DNA of 64,000 nucleotides from Corylus avellana (GCF_901000735.1 NC_081547.1:20212838-20276837), one strand, 5' to 3'; shown: positions 48,601 to 60,711, counted from the stretch's first letter. Notes: generated from the sequence alone by a model not told the origin. Numbers and translations are program-made.

Positions 48601-48900
48601 AAAAATAGGAGATGTTTTTGGGGGGCTGTGCCTCTTTTTTGAAGTGTGAGGCAAACTTAGCCATTCACCCACCCCAAACCCCCAATGGGGTGGCCCGCAG
48701 GCCACCCCTGGCTACCCTTCAATTTTTTTTTTTTTTTAAGATTAAATTGTTTAAATTAAATTAATATTTTAATCAGATAAAATAGGGAGTTTTGAGTAGA
48801 CTAACGGCAGTTAACAAAAATTGACAGTATGAAGTTTTTTAGTAGTTTCGAGTGACCCAAGGACTAAATTTTCGAAAAAAAATACTCAGCAAGTTTTTAA
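48601..48900. mobile_element. Degenerate relative of the GGGGTGGCC-core MITEs
   Basis: A core with CCCCAATGGGGTGGCCCGC, then GGCCACCCC, lies next to a T-run and an arm-like stretch (ACGGCAGTTAACAAAAATTG). The other arm is not recognisable, so this is a partial element at best. Confidence 0.45.
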
Positions 48901-50273
48901 TATAAGCGCGTTGACCTAATGAGTTTATATATAATTTCCCTATTAATTTATATAGTTGAAATGGAAAGAATTTGATTTGTTTCAATGTGCAACAAGTGTT
49001 TGTACTTTTATGGATTTCTGGCTCTTCTTTGTGCTTTCTTCCTTCTCATTTTCTAATATAAATTTTTAGAGCATTTACAGTGAGTACGAATTTTTAATTT
49101 TCTTTCTCTTCTTCTTTCCCTTGAGTTTGAACTAAAGTAAATTTTAATGCAAAGAGTCCAAAAATTGGTTTCATCCATGTTTAGCAGTGAGTTAAATCAA
49201 CTAAAATAGAATTTTAAAGTTTAATTTTTAGAGAAATTTTGAAGACCACATGTAAATTTTAATGCCCCTTTTGTTGAAGTAGAGCATGTCTTAAAAAAAA
49301 AATAGTGGGGTGGGGGTGAGACAACACACCACCACGCGTCTTTTTTTTTATTTTTTTTTTAACAAATTACCTAAATACCACTTGACTATTATGTACACGC
49401 GCTATCTAGACTTTCACATGAAAGCATTTGTTTTATAATTCCACTCATCTTTAGCAACTCATCCATCTCACAATCATTGTTCTATATGTATGTTCATTGC
49501 AGTGACGTATTACTTAATAACTGCGCAGTATTTTCTACCATAAACATGGGTTCTCTTAAAGTTACATCAATTCAATCTTATTTAGAAAATGATAAGTTGA
49601 ATGGGATAACTGCAACATAAATAGAACATTTAACTAAATTAGTGAATAAAATGAATCATGGCTCTAAATTTGTGTATAAGATCCAATGAAACTAATAATA
49701 GTAAGATCACAAAAAGGGTATAACAACTTACTAAAATATGGTGTTAAGAATGCTAATCAAATCTTAACAAAGCCTTACTGCCAAATAAAAACAAATTTGT
49801 ACGTTAATTCATAACATTGATTCTCATTAAAACCTAGAAAAGAAATGCATATTAAGTGACAGTTGACAAATGGAGATAAATCCATTGTCTCTTTTGTAAA
49901 TATAAATTCTTGCTATACCATTTAAGAACAAGATAACGAGAGAAAGAAGCACAGCAAGGATGAAAGCAATAGGGTTACCAACTCACATTTAATTGTTTTA
50001 TTTTTGATATGGAGGATGATAGGGTCTACGAAAAAATCAACCTTCAATTCATCTGAATCTGAATCATTCGCATTATAACCTACCAAAAGCCACCATACCA
50101 ATAGGCAACAGATACACTTTTAATTAAAAATAAAAACAAATACCAAATACCAAATACAAAAAACAAGACGGAAAAGAAAAAGGGAAGGAGATGGGAGATG
50201 GAAGTTCAACCTGGATGCTTATCACTAACTTTCCAAACCGAAGACCGATTTTTGGAGGCCCTTGTCATCCATA
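48901..50273. other. AT-rich intergenic region
   Basis: No gene, RNA or complete repeat is recognised; it contains ordinary AT-rich spacer and a few homopolymers. Confidence 0.45.
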
Positions 50274-50697
50274 TGTAACATCCTTACTCTAAGTGGTATG
50301 ATATTATCCGCTTTGGGCAAGCCCGGACGATTTTATTATTGGGTTTACCCCTAAAAGGCCTCATACCATATAGAGAGAGTAAATTTCATATAAACACATT
50401 ATCTTTTTCATGCCTAGGCAATGTGTGACGTCACAATCACCCCCTCTCAAGACCCAGCATCTTCGTTGCCGACCCTCATAGGCTTGTGCACGCTCTCCCC
50501 CATCTCAGGCTAGGCTATGGCTCTGATACCATAGGTAACATTCCTGCTCTAAATGGTACGATATTGTCCGCTTTAGGCCAAGCCCGCACAGTTTTATTAT
50601 TATGTTTACCCCCCAAAAAGCCTCATACCATGTAAAGAGAGTAAATTCTATATAAACGCATCATCTTTTCCATGACCAGGCAATGTGGGATGTCACA
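50274..50697 (-). mobile_element. TRIM-type miniature LTR element
   Basis: Two direct repeats, 50274-50435 and 50534-50697, share phrases such as GTAACATYCYTRCTCTAA, CCTCATACCAT and GCAATGTG. They enclose only 98 bp. Beside the right repeat is GGCTCTGATACCA (50519-50531), the reverse of a Met-tRNA primer-binding site TGGTATCAGAGCC. Beside the left one is ATCACCCCCTCTCAAG, a reversed polypurine tract. The element (424 bp) is therefore complete and in minus orientation, without coding capacity. Flanking 5-mers differ, so no target duplication is claimed. Confidence 0.88.
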
Positions 50698-50790
50698 AAA
50701 CTATTCCCTAAAATCCCAAGAAATCAAACCAAGTTTTGAAAGAATAAGTCAATCCATTACAAGAATATATTTTTTTGGTCATAGACCGTT

Positions 50791-51360
50791 AGTAACGTGT
50801 CGATGGTGTTAACACATTACTAAAGGTTAGTAACATATCTATGGTAACATGTTTGAGGGTTAAAAAAATTAGTTGTAACTACTTGAAATTTAGTAACGTG
50901 TCATATTTTGACACGTTACCATTTAGTAACGTGTCGATGGTGTTAACACGTTACTAAAGGTTAGTAACATGTCTATGGTAACATGTTTGAGGGTTAAAAA
51001 ATTGGTTGTAACTACTTGAAATTTAGTAACGTGTCATATTTTGACACGTTACCATTTAGTAATGTGTCAGTTTTTGCACGTTACAAAATTATTTATAATT
51101 TGTCAATATTCACACGTTACCATTTGGTAACGTGTTATAATTTGGTAACGTTACCAAATGGTGACACGTGTCAAAATTTTTGTAACATGTCAGTTATTCA
51201 TACGTTACCAAATGATAATGTGTGAGTAATGACACGTTACCATATTTTTGTAACGTGTCAATTATGACGTGTTTTGATTCACACGTTACAAAAATATGGT
51301 AACGTGTGAATAATGACACATTACCATTTCGTAACGTGCCTTAATTGACACGTAACAATT
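50791..51360. repeat. Left subterminal repeat array of the CACTA element
   Basis: Many copies of TAACGTGTC/GACACGTTA occur in both orientations. The first 267 bp are a tandem pair of 133-134-bp units starting AGTAACGTGTCGATGG at 50791 and 50925. Such arrays are the expected binding sites of the element's own TNPA-like protein. Confidence 0.85.
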
Positions 51361-52679
51361 TGTGGCAGGAAATTTTTTTTTTCTCATTTTCTTCGGTCGT
51401 TATACTAGAATTTAGAAGCTGCCACCTGATGTACGAGTTACATTATATAATCTAACTAATCCAAAATCCAAAATCCAATAATCTATATATAAATAATCTA
51501 TCAATCTATCAACTCAACATCAATCTAAACATAGTAATTTAACTATATATATATATAATCAAACTACCACAAATAATCCAACTTTAAATATATAAACATC
51601 AGCATAGGAAATAGTGAAATACAATACAACTTACGTTATACATGAATACGAAAAACTTAAGCCTTAAATTATATACAAAAAACTATCAAACAAACACTAG
51701 TTGGATGAAATCCGAGTGAACATCATCATGATCATTATCTCCGAACTTCTCCGCACTAACTGTAAATGATAAAACAAACAATCAATCAACAAATTGACAC
51801 TTGTGATAGAATCTTATCAAGTCCTAAAAGATGAGCAACGTCCAAGTAAATGAGAAAAAATCTAATAATTGTCACATAAACAACCTCAACATATATATCT
51901 GCACGACCTATGCACCAACACATATACATTTACATATACATTTATTCAATGAGGCGGCTTCAACAAATATGGTAAAAATATGCAAAGCTCCAACCACAAC
52001 CAAACCAACAAAGAGCAACAAAGTAGATTATTTTGAGTTAAGTATATATATAAGTTATTCGATTATATATATACTCACGGGGTTGCTAAATGACGGGTAT
52101 AATGTCTTGATAAACGAGGCTTTTGTCCAGCTGGCGTCTGGTGTTAGATTTCATTGTGATCGTTGTCTTCAACTTCGACTCTTACGTCATCTACACATAT
52201 TACATTGCAATTGTGTTATATACATGCATGTGTCTCATAAAGATACGAATAAAGTTTATTTACCAAATAAAATTACTAACCATTAAAATGATAGTCATCT
52301 CATAAGATAATTGTGTTTTTAAAATAGAAACAATAAGAATATAATGTTACCTGATCGGCTATCCACTGAGGATCTCACAATCACTCTAGCTGGGATGCGG
52401 AGTCCTGATAGTTGTCATATCCAGCTCAAAGCTCATACGTCTCGAGCCCTTATGGCTGCGAAACTGGGCCTCATACGCCGCCATCTGTGTAGCAAGCTGC
52501 GATGCCATCTGAGAAGCCATCTGCTCAGCCATCTGCTGAGTCACATGCGAGATCACTGTCGCAGTAATCTCCTCCCTCTACTTCGCCAGCATCGCATCCA
52601 TTTGCTCCTTGTGCTTCTCCCTCTCAGCTTCAAGGGCTCTTTCAAGTTCAGCACGGGAGACCATCGAGCTTCCAGGGTT

Positions 52680-53880
52680 CTACGACCGTGCATGGAACGG
52701 TGTATAGTATGAGAGGATGGTGCCACGTGCAAGCAGAATATTCTTACTGACCCCTCGAACACGACCCGCATACTCAAGCTTATTGCCGTGTGCCTGGGCA
52801 TAAGCGTCGTTCAGTGTCCACCTAATCGTCTTCTGCCCATCTACCAGTTCCACAAGGTCAGTTTCCAATAACTCCATCTGTGCCTGTACATGATCATTGT
52901 TATATATATAATTATTAAGACTCAATAAGTTAATACATAAACAAAAATTCATGACAAGGTGTAAGGCACTTACAATTCTCTTTGCGACCACCAGATTTGG
53001 GTAGCTACTATCTTTCTTTCTATGGGTCTTGATGTTAGCCTTCGCTCGCGTAAGAGCCTTGCTCGAAGTAATTACCTGCAATAAGTTCAAACCATCAATG
53101 AAACGTTTGTATATATACTACGCAATATATGACATATACATATAGTTATGGTAAATTAGAGTAGTACGTCCTCATGTGCCACCCTTGCGTAACTCTTCAA
53201 GTCGGTGTAGTGTGGTGTTTGATTCCATACTCGTATGTCTCTCATATGATGAGCATATTCCTACGAACAAAACATGTAGACATTATTAATAGCTAAGTCA
53301 TCGAACAATTACAATTAACGAAATATAAATAGTTTGAAGTGACCTACTTGATAAGTGGGATCACACCATTTTACCAACAATTTTTTCACGTCTGTGGGGT
53401 TGTAGTTTGCAATTGTCTGACTCATCCTCCCCGCCACTGTCGCAGGAGTATCGCCGCTCTGAATCTTGAGCTTTTTCCTTAAGTTGTGCTTCAAAAGTTT
53501 CAGCTTCTTGCCCATGTTTCTGAACGCGTCCTTTTCTATTTCTGTCATATTCGACCCAGGCATGATGTAGAAGTGATTCTGCATCAGTTAAAAACTGGGG
53601 TATTAAAGCGCTGGTTGTTTTACAAAATTTAATATACAAATGCTACATATCATAAATTAAGAACATCTAATCTACACTTACCATCAATGACTCAAATAAA
53701 TCCTCCTTCCTATTTTCTAGTACCTCCTTTCAATTGTCGGATAGCCTGATAAAGGACCCGCTCTTGATAGTCTTGCCCATCATCCGTCTAAATTTCTCGC
53801 GCTTAGTCCTACGGGCTGCCACGCGCCATTATACTCCATGTTGATCCTTTTCCCATCGGGAATGTCCTAGAACTTGTGCG
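52680..53880 (-). pseudogene. Transposase_24 / Ptta-En-Spm (TNPA-like) remnant
   Basis: Minus-strand pieces in several frames include KRINMEYNGAWQPVG (about 53860), SGSFIRLSDN, YIMPGSNMTEIEKDAF and KLLVKWCDPTYQ (53315-53584). Further on come HRKKDSSYPNLVVAKRI (about 53010) and LVDGQKTIRWTLNDAYAQ (about 52800). These resemble the plant transposase family of En/Spm elements (Pfam Transposase_24). At least one in-frame stop interrupts the 5' part; introns could explain some frame changes. Confidence 0.7.
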
Positions 53881-53919
53881 AGTAATTTACAGTCAACACT
53901 TCAAAGTTATCCTGGCTAT

Positions 53920-54556
53920 CTTCTCATACCTGAGTCCCATGTCTCTTAGAAACCATTTGGCCTCATATGTATTAACTGGCAAAGCTCCATCATCTGCAGG
54001 CAGCAACTGATTGATGAACTCGAGAAAACATGAGAATATCGTGTTACTAACTCCACCCACACACTTCAAATTGTACAGATGTATAGTAGAACTCAGCTTG
54101 GTTTGTTTGGTCTTATCATGAAGCGGTTGTCTGTCTTTTTAAGCAATTCCTCGTACTTTCATACTTCACCTTCATCGGCTTCGTCATGCACAATGTGTTC
54201 TTCCTTTCCATGCCAAATACATCACGCAACATGGCGTGCATATTTCCACCCTGTTCAATGCTTGCACCCGCAACTGTGGCTGGACGTGCTGAATTCGAGC
54301 CTTCAACGGGAGCTCGAACAAGCCTCTTGCCATGATAAATCCAGTCATTGTATTGGGACCACATTCCTTTCCCCCTTGTCAAGTGGTCGTATACCAAACT
54401 TGGGGAGTGTCTCCTGTTACAGCGACACGTCTTACAGGGGCACACAATAAGTTTGTCTTGAGTGTCATAGTTCCTAACTGCAAAGTCCACAAACGATCTA
54501 CATCCGTCTCTGTATTCCTTCGTACCCCTAGACTTCTTCATCCAACTCTTGTCCAT
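53920..54556 (-). pseudogene. TNP2 transposase N-terminus (transposase-associated domain), truncated
   Basis: The frame starting MDKSWMKKSRGTKEYRDGC (54556) and containing VCPCKTCRCNRR matches the transposase-associated domain at the start of En/Spm TNP2. Below about 54116 shifted frames continue with KYEELLKKTDNRF, VGGVSNTIFSCFLEF and NTYEAKWFLRDMGLRYEKIA, the lead-in to Transposase_21. The catalytic part that should follow is absent; TNPA-like sequence comes next. Confidence 0.78.
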
Positions 54557-54924
54557 AGTATTACTACGTACATTAAAAACATAAATATATAAGAATTACC
54601 CTAAACTTTAGTAATTTTTTTTCACACTTTATATTTTAGTATTGCCTCATATGTGAACCAAAATTACGACTTCATGTATTTGTTAAAAATAAGAAGCACT
54701 TGGTAAATCCTAATAGTTAAGCTGACTTCATATCAAAGTAATTGTTCGCTTTTCCTAGAACCAATTGTAGAGTTATAATTAACTCCCAAGTTAAGTTATA
54801 ACCAAGCAGAGTTAATTAATTAATTAACCCCCAAGTTAAGTAACATATCTATTCGTAGGATTGACTAATTAAAATTGTCACTACTCTATATTTATACTTA
54901 ATTCATTGCTAATCAACATATATG

Positions 54925-55025
54925 TCTCCAAGAGGTAGCTCAATCGGCTGGGACCACGCATAATAAAGCAGATGTCACTAGTTCGGAAAAAAAAAATAAA
55001 AATAAAAAATAAAAAATAAAAAATA
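54925..55025 (+). mobile_element. Short tRNA-derived SINE with perfect 10-bp target duplication
   Basis: AACATATATG lies immediately before (54915-54924) and after (55026-55035). The body contains GAGGTAGCTCAATCGGCTGG, which fits a Pol III A box (TRGCNNARYNGG), and ACTAGTTCGG, a B box remnant, spaced as in tRNA-derived SINEs. The tail is (AAAAAT)n-like. At about 100 bp it is a minimal head-plus-tail copy. Confidence 0.88.
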
Positions 55026-55324
55026 AACATATATGGGTTGCTTAGTGAAAACGCAGTTAAGCATTTAGTAAAATCGTGATTTGATATTTAAAATCTAGCT
55101 TTTTAAAAAATGCTTCTCATTAGGAGGTGATTTGAAAATATTAATTTTGCAATGTTTCAAACCGTTAATTTTTTTTTGTTTATTTTTAAATTTTAAATTT
55201 TTTTTGATATTTGTAAATAGCTAAAATAGCTGCATGCATTCTCAAATTTATTTATTGAAACAATTTTTTCATCATCAAATTTCTGAAACAATTTATTTTT
55301 TAATTTATTTTTAATTTTTAACAA

Positions 55325-55690
55325 TTTTGGTAACGTATTAAATTGACACGTTACAAAATTGTAACGTGTTAATGGTAACATGTTAATTTAACATGTTACA
55401 AAAATTTTAACGTGTCAACCTAACACATGAAAAAATTATAACATGTGAACTTGACACAACACATTACTTTTTAATAACGTGTCAGTTGCACACGTTACCA
55501 TAAGATGACGAGTCAATTTAACACGTCATCTTATGGAAACGTGGCAGTTTTAGCACGTCACCAAATGGTGACATGTGGAAAATGACACATTATTAAGAAT
55601 TATACTAACGTGTTGGCAACTAACACGTCACAATATGGTGACGTGGCAATAACTAGTGAACAGTTGCTACGTCAATAAAAGCTCATTTTT
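55325..55690. repeat. Right subterminal repeat array of the CACTA element
   Basis: More than a dozen ACGTGT, ACACGT and decayed variants occur in both orientations, mirroring the left array and ending about 10 bp before the CACTA terminus. Confidence 0.8.
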
Positions 55691-55699
55691 TTTGTAGTG

Positions 55700-56749
55700 A
55701 TATCTACAAAGAATATGGAGAACAAATACTACATTAGTAATAAAGGTGCGAGTTCAGTACAATAGACGCAAACTAAAACTAGCAGATTAAATCACTAAAA
55801 AGAAAACATAAAATTCGTAAATTTTTCACTATCCTTGTTTTCCCCACTTTCTTTACAACAGAAAATTCCAATCTTTAACCAAATCCTTCTTTGAAAACCA
55901 TTTTACTTATACACCCACAAAATTCAAAAACAAATAAACGAACAAAAAAGTATAATCAAATCAACATCCCAAGTATTCAAAAAAAATCCAGACCCACCAA
56001 ACCCTAAAAACCAAAGAAAAGATTATGGACCTTTTGGGCATCACTGGGAATGACATAAGAAGGTGGTCATCAGCGATAGTGACTTTGGGAGGAAAAATTT
56101 GAACCGTTCTGGCGGAAGCTGATGGACGGGCTCGTTGTTGGCGGTGAAGGTGGCGAGACGCAAGGTGGAGAGAGTAGATCAAGACGCCGGTGCCGGTGGG
56201 CAGTGGCGGAGAAAATGGGTTTGGGAAGAAATTGTGGGAAACGAAAATGGATATTGGAGATGGTTTTTGACGTTGAAGAAATTGGGGGGAAATGAAAATG
56301 GAGATGGGTTTTGACGTAGGCTTTTTCAATATATATATATGGGCAAACGTGGCATGTGCCACGTCATCGGTGTGCGTACTGTTCAAGCATATCGGTGTCC
56401 CCTATATCACTACTCAGGTTATAGAGTGAGAAATTTGGTGGGATGAAGATGCTGAGCAAATAGCTTACACTCTCAAGTTTTGCTTAGATTGTAGTTAATT
56501 GTTAATGCTATAAAATGTTTGTTTGAAAATTTTGAGTCTACATTGATGATACTTGATGTTATTTAAGGTCACTTGATTAGTTGTCTTAGATAATTTATCT
56601 TTGCTTTCTGCTATAGTATACTTTGATAATTAGTTCGACGTAGTGAATCCAACTAATTACCTGTTAATTAGTTTGACGATATTGTTTTGTGTGTAGCATA
56701 TAAGGTTTTGTGTGTGGATGTAGGCAAAATGTGGAATCACCTTAATATT
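55700..56749. other. Unassigned sequence between CACTA and TRIM elements
   Basis: A minus-strand open frame (55961-56386, 141 codons) has no family motif and is probably fortuitous. The stretch about 56412-56650 recurs at about 60144-60350 (see the 58212-60711 entry). No other feature is recognised. Confidence 0.4.
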
Positions 56750-58211
56750 TGTTAAATATATTGTTGAATATATTGGAGCGGAAGAATAAGAGAGAGAAAA
56801 GAGAGAGAGCGGAAGCATATAATAAACTACATCTCTTCTATATTATTGATGTGATTACAGATGCCTCTATATATAGAGATGCTATTAGTGATAAACAAGA
56901 AACCATATACTAAACCCTAAAATATATAAGGAAACATCATAGAATAATATCAAATATTCTAACATACCCCCTTAAACTCAAGGTGTAAGCTTGAGTTTAG
57001 GAACAAGAATGGAAATTATGATTTTTTTTTTTTTTTTTTTGGGTCACTGGAAAAGTCGCCTTAGTGGTAGTCGGAATGTGGCGGCCAAAGGTGGAGGACG
57101 ACAACTGTTGGTTGCCAGCATTGGCTGCTGGTGGCAGTGAATGATTTGGGTCATAAACTGGGCTTGAGACTTGGATTTGAGCTATAGGATATGCTAGATT
57201 GGGCCGGTTACATGGGCCCAAATTGGCCAAAATCCATGGACCATTGAATATGGTGTGACCCGAAATGATATGACCTGGGTCTAACCCGATGGACCGGGTT
57301 GACTAATTTGGACCGGGTTGGAGGAATTGACCCAGTTGGCCTATTAGGCTGAACCGGGTAGGATCCAATTTGTTTCGGATATGAGTGAACCAGGTCAAAC
57401 ACTTTGAACTGGGTTGACTATTTGTACTGGTTTGAGTGTGGGCCAGCTTGGGCAGCTATGCCGAAAATGATTAGGCCAATGAGAAATCGATTTGGGACCC
57501 GTTTTAAACCCGATGACCTAGTTTGAAACCGGTTTTGGACTGGATAGAGACTAGGGCTGATGTGGACCACTAAGAGGTTGGCACATGGTAGAAGGAAAGA
57601 GAAGCAGCGTCTAGCGAGTGTGGTGCACGCGCTTGATTGGCGGCGCCACTGTGGCGCAGGTTGGAATTCCGAAAGCTTCTCTAGGAGGCGCGTGTGGGTG
57701 CGTGCACACCTGGAAGAGGCTTAAAATGCACAAATCCACCGATCTCGGGCCGATAAACCACTTTTGGTGGTTGATTGGCTGAGAGGAGTCACGATGGTGG
57801 CTGATATTCCACAGATTGGTAGATTTGTGCCTTGCAAGCTTGATTCTGGGATTACTTTTCCAGATGAGGCTGAGGTGAAGGCGTGAAAGATATTTAAAGC
57901 GAAGATGGAGAGCTTGGCGGCGGGTAGACGATCGGAATAGTGAGATCTCTAGAGAGAACGCTGAGAAACGTCAATGAAGTTTATTGGAGGCCATAAGAAA
58001 GTGGCTCTGATACCATGTTAAATATATTGGAGCGAAAGAATGAGAGAGAGAGAGAGTGGAAGCATATAATAGACTACATCTCTTCTATATTATTGATGTG
58101 ATTACAAAGACCTCTATATATAGAGAAGCTATGAGTGATAAACAAGAAACCCTAGATTAAACTCTAGAATATATAAGGCAGCACAATAGATTAATATCAA
58201 ATATTCTAACA
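56750..58211 (-). mobile_element. TRIM/LARD-type non-autonomous LTR element (1,462 bp)
   Basis: LTRs lie at 56750-56964 and 58016-58211, both reading TGTT..ATATATTGGAGCG to AATATTCTAACA on the plus strand. GGCTCTGATACCA (58003-58015) abuts the right LTR, a reversed Met-tRNA primer-binding site. TACCCCCTTAAACTCAAG follows the left LTR, a reversed polypurine tract. So the element is complete and in minus orientation. Flanks ATATT and ATCTT match at four of five bases. The 1,051-bp interior encodes no gag or pol and includes GACCGGGTTGAC-type repeats (57270-57420). The left LTR carries an extra 12-bp duplication at its outer end. Confidence 0.9.
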
Positions 58212-60617
58212 ATCTTGTTGTCTCTTTTATTATTTCTTATTATTCAGCATTTATATATTTCTCATATTCTGTATTTCTACAATTATGCACTTGGATCCAA
58301 TAGTCTCATTTTAAGAAGTCTAACTCATTCAGAGTCATGCTTGTTTCCCAATGTTTCAAAATTAGAGGTTGACCTCTAATGTTCCAAGGAGAAAGTTCCA
58401 GGACGCCTTTCAGTTCCTATCTCTTCAAAGGACAGAAAGCTGAGAAACGCCCATGCATTTTGGATGTTTTCCTTAACTGTACTTTTAGTGTAGAGAAGTT
58501 ACACGACCAACTAAGATAACTAGGGTCTGTTGATCACCATGCAATTCGATGGCTATGAGTTCTGGAGGGCGATCCAGCTAGTTAATGATTCAGTTTTCGA
58601 GATTAAATGGTCTATTTTTTTAGGAGTGTTAGCCATCAAAGGAAAGGCTGGTGAGAGGGAGGAAAGATATAAGGAAAAGGGTAAGGGAGGGAGGAAAGGT
58701 GAAACCAAGGGAAGAGATAGAGCCAAGGTGATGAATAGGACGAAGAACAAGAAGAGGAACCTCAGAGAGACTCTACCCACGAGAGCGGCTGAGCAATGAA
58801 GTTCTTTTTTTTTTTTTTTTTGGTTAAAGAAATGATATTTAAAAATGGGTTTTGTTTTATGCTATTATGGTAGCAAGATAACCTTAAAACAACATTTATA
58901 AACTTTTGTTCATGATGTTTTAATCATGGGCTAAGGATAATGCGTGAAAGTTACTACTTTTATACGTTTTTAGCAATGCATGAGAATTAGGGGTGGCAAA
59001 TGAGGTTGGCGGTCAACTAGAATACGACCCGGTTGACCCGCCACCCAATTAGTCTCAACCTGGACACGACCAATTTAGATAAATGGGTCAAAGAGATCGA
59101 CACGGACATGACACACTAATTTAAACGGGTGACCCATTAACGGCTGACGTCGCATTTTCTTTGATCAAACCTTCATAAACAAGCGAGCCCAAGTCACAAA
59201 CTTTTGCTAAATTTCTTTGACGTCCTCAAGTCTTTTGTCTGCAAGATTTTTTTTTTTTTTTTTTTCTAATTGAATAAGGGAAAAAAGGCTACAAGAAAGT
59301 CTGCAAGATTGAGTATCTCTGTTATACCCCTTAGATTTGACCTGAAAGCAAATGGAAAAGGAGAAAAGACAAAAGAAGAAAAAAGAAGGAAGAAAGAAAG
59401 GAAAAAAGGGAAGGAAGAGGGAGGGAGGAAATCAATCGGTTTGTGGGAAGTTAAAAGAAGAAAAGAGGGTACAAAAAATAGTTGCAGGAAGAACAGGGAG
59501 GGAGGAAATTAATTTATGTTTTGTTGTCTAGGATAGATTAATTTATGTCCTCTTTTCAATTTTTTTTTTTTTTTTGTTTTTTACAAATAGGTGTCAAATC
59601 TTGTACTACGAATCATCAATCAATTTGAAATTAATTATCATTTTGAGACTAATCTAAATTTTCTCTGCGGGAAACTATTTTCAACCCAAGTGTTGAGTTT
59701 TCTTGCTTGGTCAGGAGACGAAGAAGCCCATAATCTTTTGTTATCAAGTCTTTTGCTACGTCATATATGACGGTATATGGTCATATGTGAAGCATCAGTA
59801 TTGTACAACATGCTCCACGGGATAGTGCCATATAGGGATAACTATGACTATTAATGCCTTTATATGTATAACACATGATTTATTACATTAAAACGCATGT
59901 GACTTGTCCTCGGAATTATGACACCCACTTTTTAAAATGAATCACATTTTGACAGTGTAATATCGGAGAAAACACATACCATTTGTGAAAACCAACATTT
60001 AATAATTAAAGGTTATGAACTGTTCCTTTTAGGATAATTACAAAAATTAGTTTCATAATAATTTACTTACGAAGTCGTAGACTTACGTAATTATTTTTCC
60101 TTCAACATGTGGAATACTTTGATGTTTTGTAGATTAGTAGGATGCTAGGTTATAAAGCGAGAAATTTGGTGGAATGAAAATGCCGTCTCAAATTTTGCTT
60201 AAATTGTAGTTAATTGTTAATGCTATAAAAATGTTTGTTTGAAAATTCTGAGTCTATATTGATGATGTTATTTAAGGTCACTTGATTAATTATCTCACAT
60301 AATTTATTTTTGCTTTCTGTTATAGTATACATATATACTCTGATAATTAGTTGAGGCATGAAGGTTTTTCTTTTCTTTTTTTGTCAATTGAAAGCATTTC
60401 AGGTTGACCATTTAATTATGTGAGACATTACTACCTTGTTATCTCTTATTTTCTCTCATATAGAAATATACCAGGACCGAACAATTTATAATTTGTGTTT
60501 TTTTTATTTATTTTTTTATTTTTTTATTTTATTTTTTTAAATCCAACAATTTATAAATTTCGTTACAATTTATCATATGCATTCCCCAACAAGGTAAATA
60601 TGTAAAAATGTCTTGGG

Positions 60618-60648
<31 letters not shown>

Positions 60649-60711
60649 TATCGAAAATACTAATATGTCTTATTCCATTTTGGATATGGATTATGCCAGG
60701 TGGCATTTAAT
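58212..60711. repeat. Intergenic region with two dispersed direct-repeat copies
   Basis: About 60144-60350 matches about 56412-56650 (shared AATTGTAGTTAATTGTTAAT and TTTAAGGTCACTTGATTA). About 59510-59695 matches about 45950-46150 (shared TTGTACTACGAATCATCAAT). These are probably LTR or leader fragments of old retroelements. A fragment at about 58985-59150 has ACCCGGTTGACCCG phrases common in plant non-coding repeats. Open frames at 58530-58799 and 59270-59512 are purine-rich low complexity, not genes. Confidence 0.5.

Larger units (their letters stand above)
50755..55699 (-). mobile_element. CACTA (En/Spm) element, internally deleted, about 4.9 kb
   Basis: The right end reversed is CACTACAAAAAAAATGAGC. 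The left end is CATTACAAGAATATAT, one change from CACTA. Flanking triplets are ATC and ATA, an imperfect 3-bp duplication. Both subterminal regions hold dense ACGTGT/ACACGT repeats, as in CACTA elements where such repeats bind the TNPA protein. On the minus strand, remnants of a TNP2 N-terminus and a Transposase_24-like protein lie inside, while the TNP2 catalytic core is missing. A SINE is inserted at 54925. The element is probably unable to move on its own. Confidence 0.88.

Noticed and set aside
51831..52712. Plus-strand frames inside the CACTA element
   Set aside because: They are antisense to, or lie beside, the transposase remnants on the minus strand and lack motifs.
55961..56386. 141-codon minus-strand frame as a gene
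   Set aside because: No domain, no splice partner and biased S/P/F composition, in a spacer between two transposons.
58530..59512. Purine-rich open frames rich in K, R and E
   Set aside because: They arise from GA-rich low-complexity DNA that opens frames on both strands; no homology seen.
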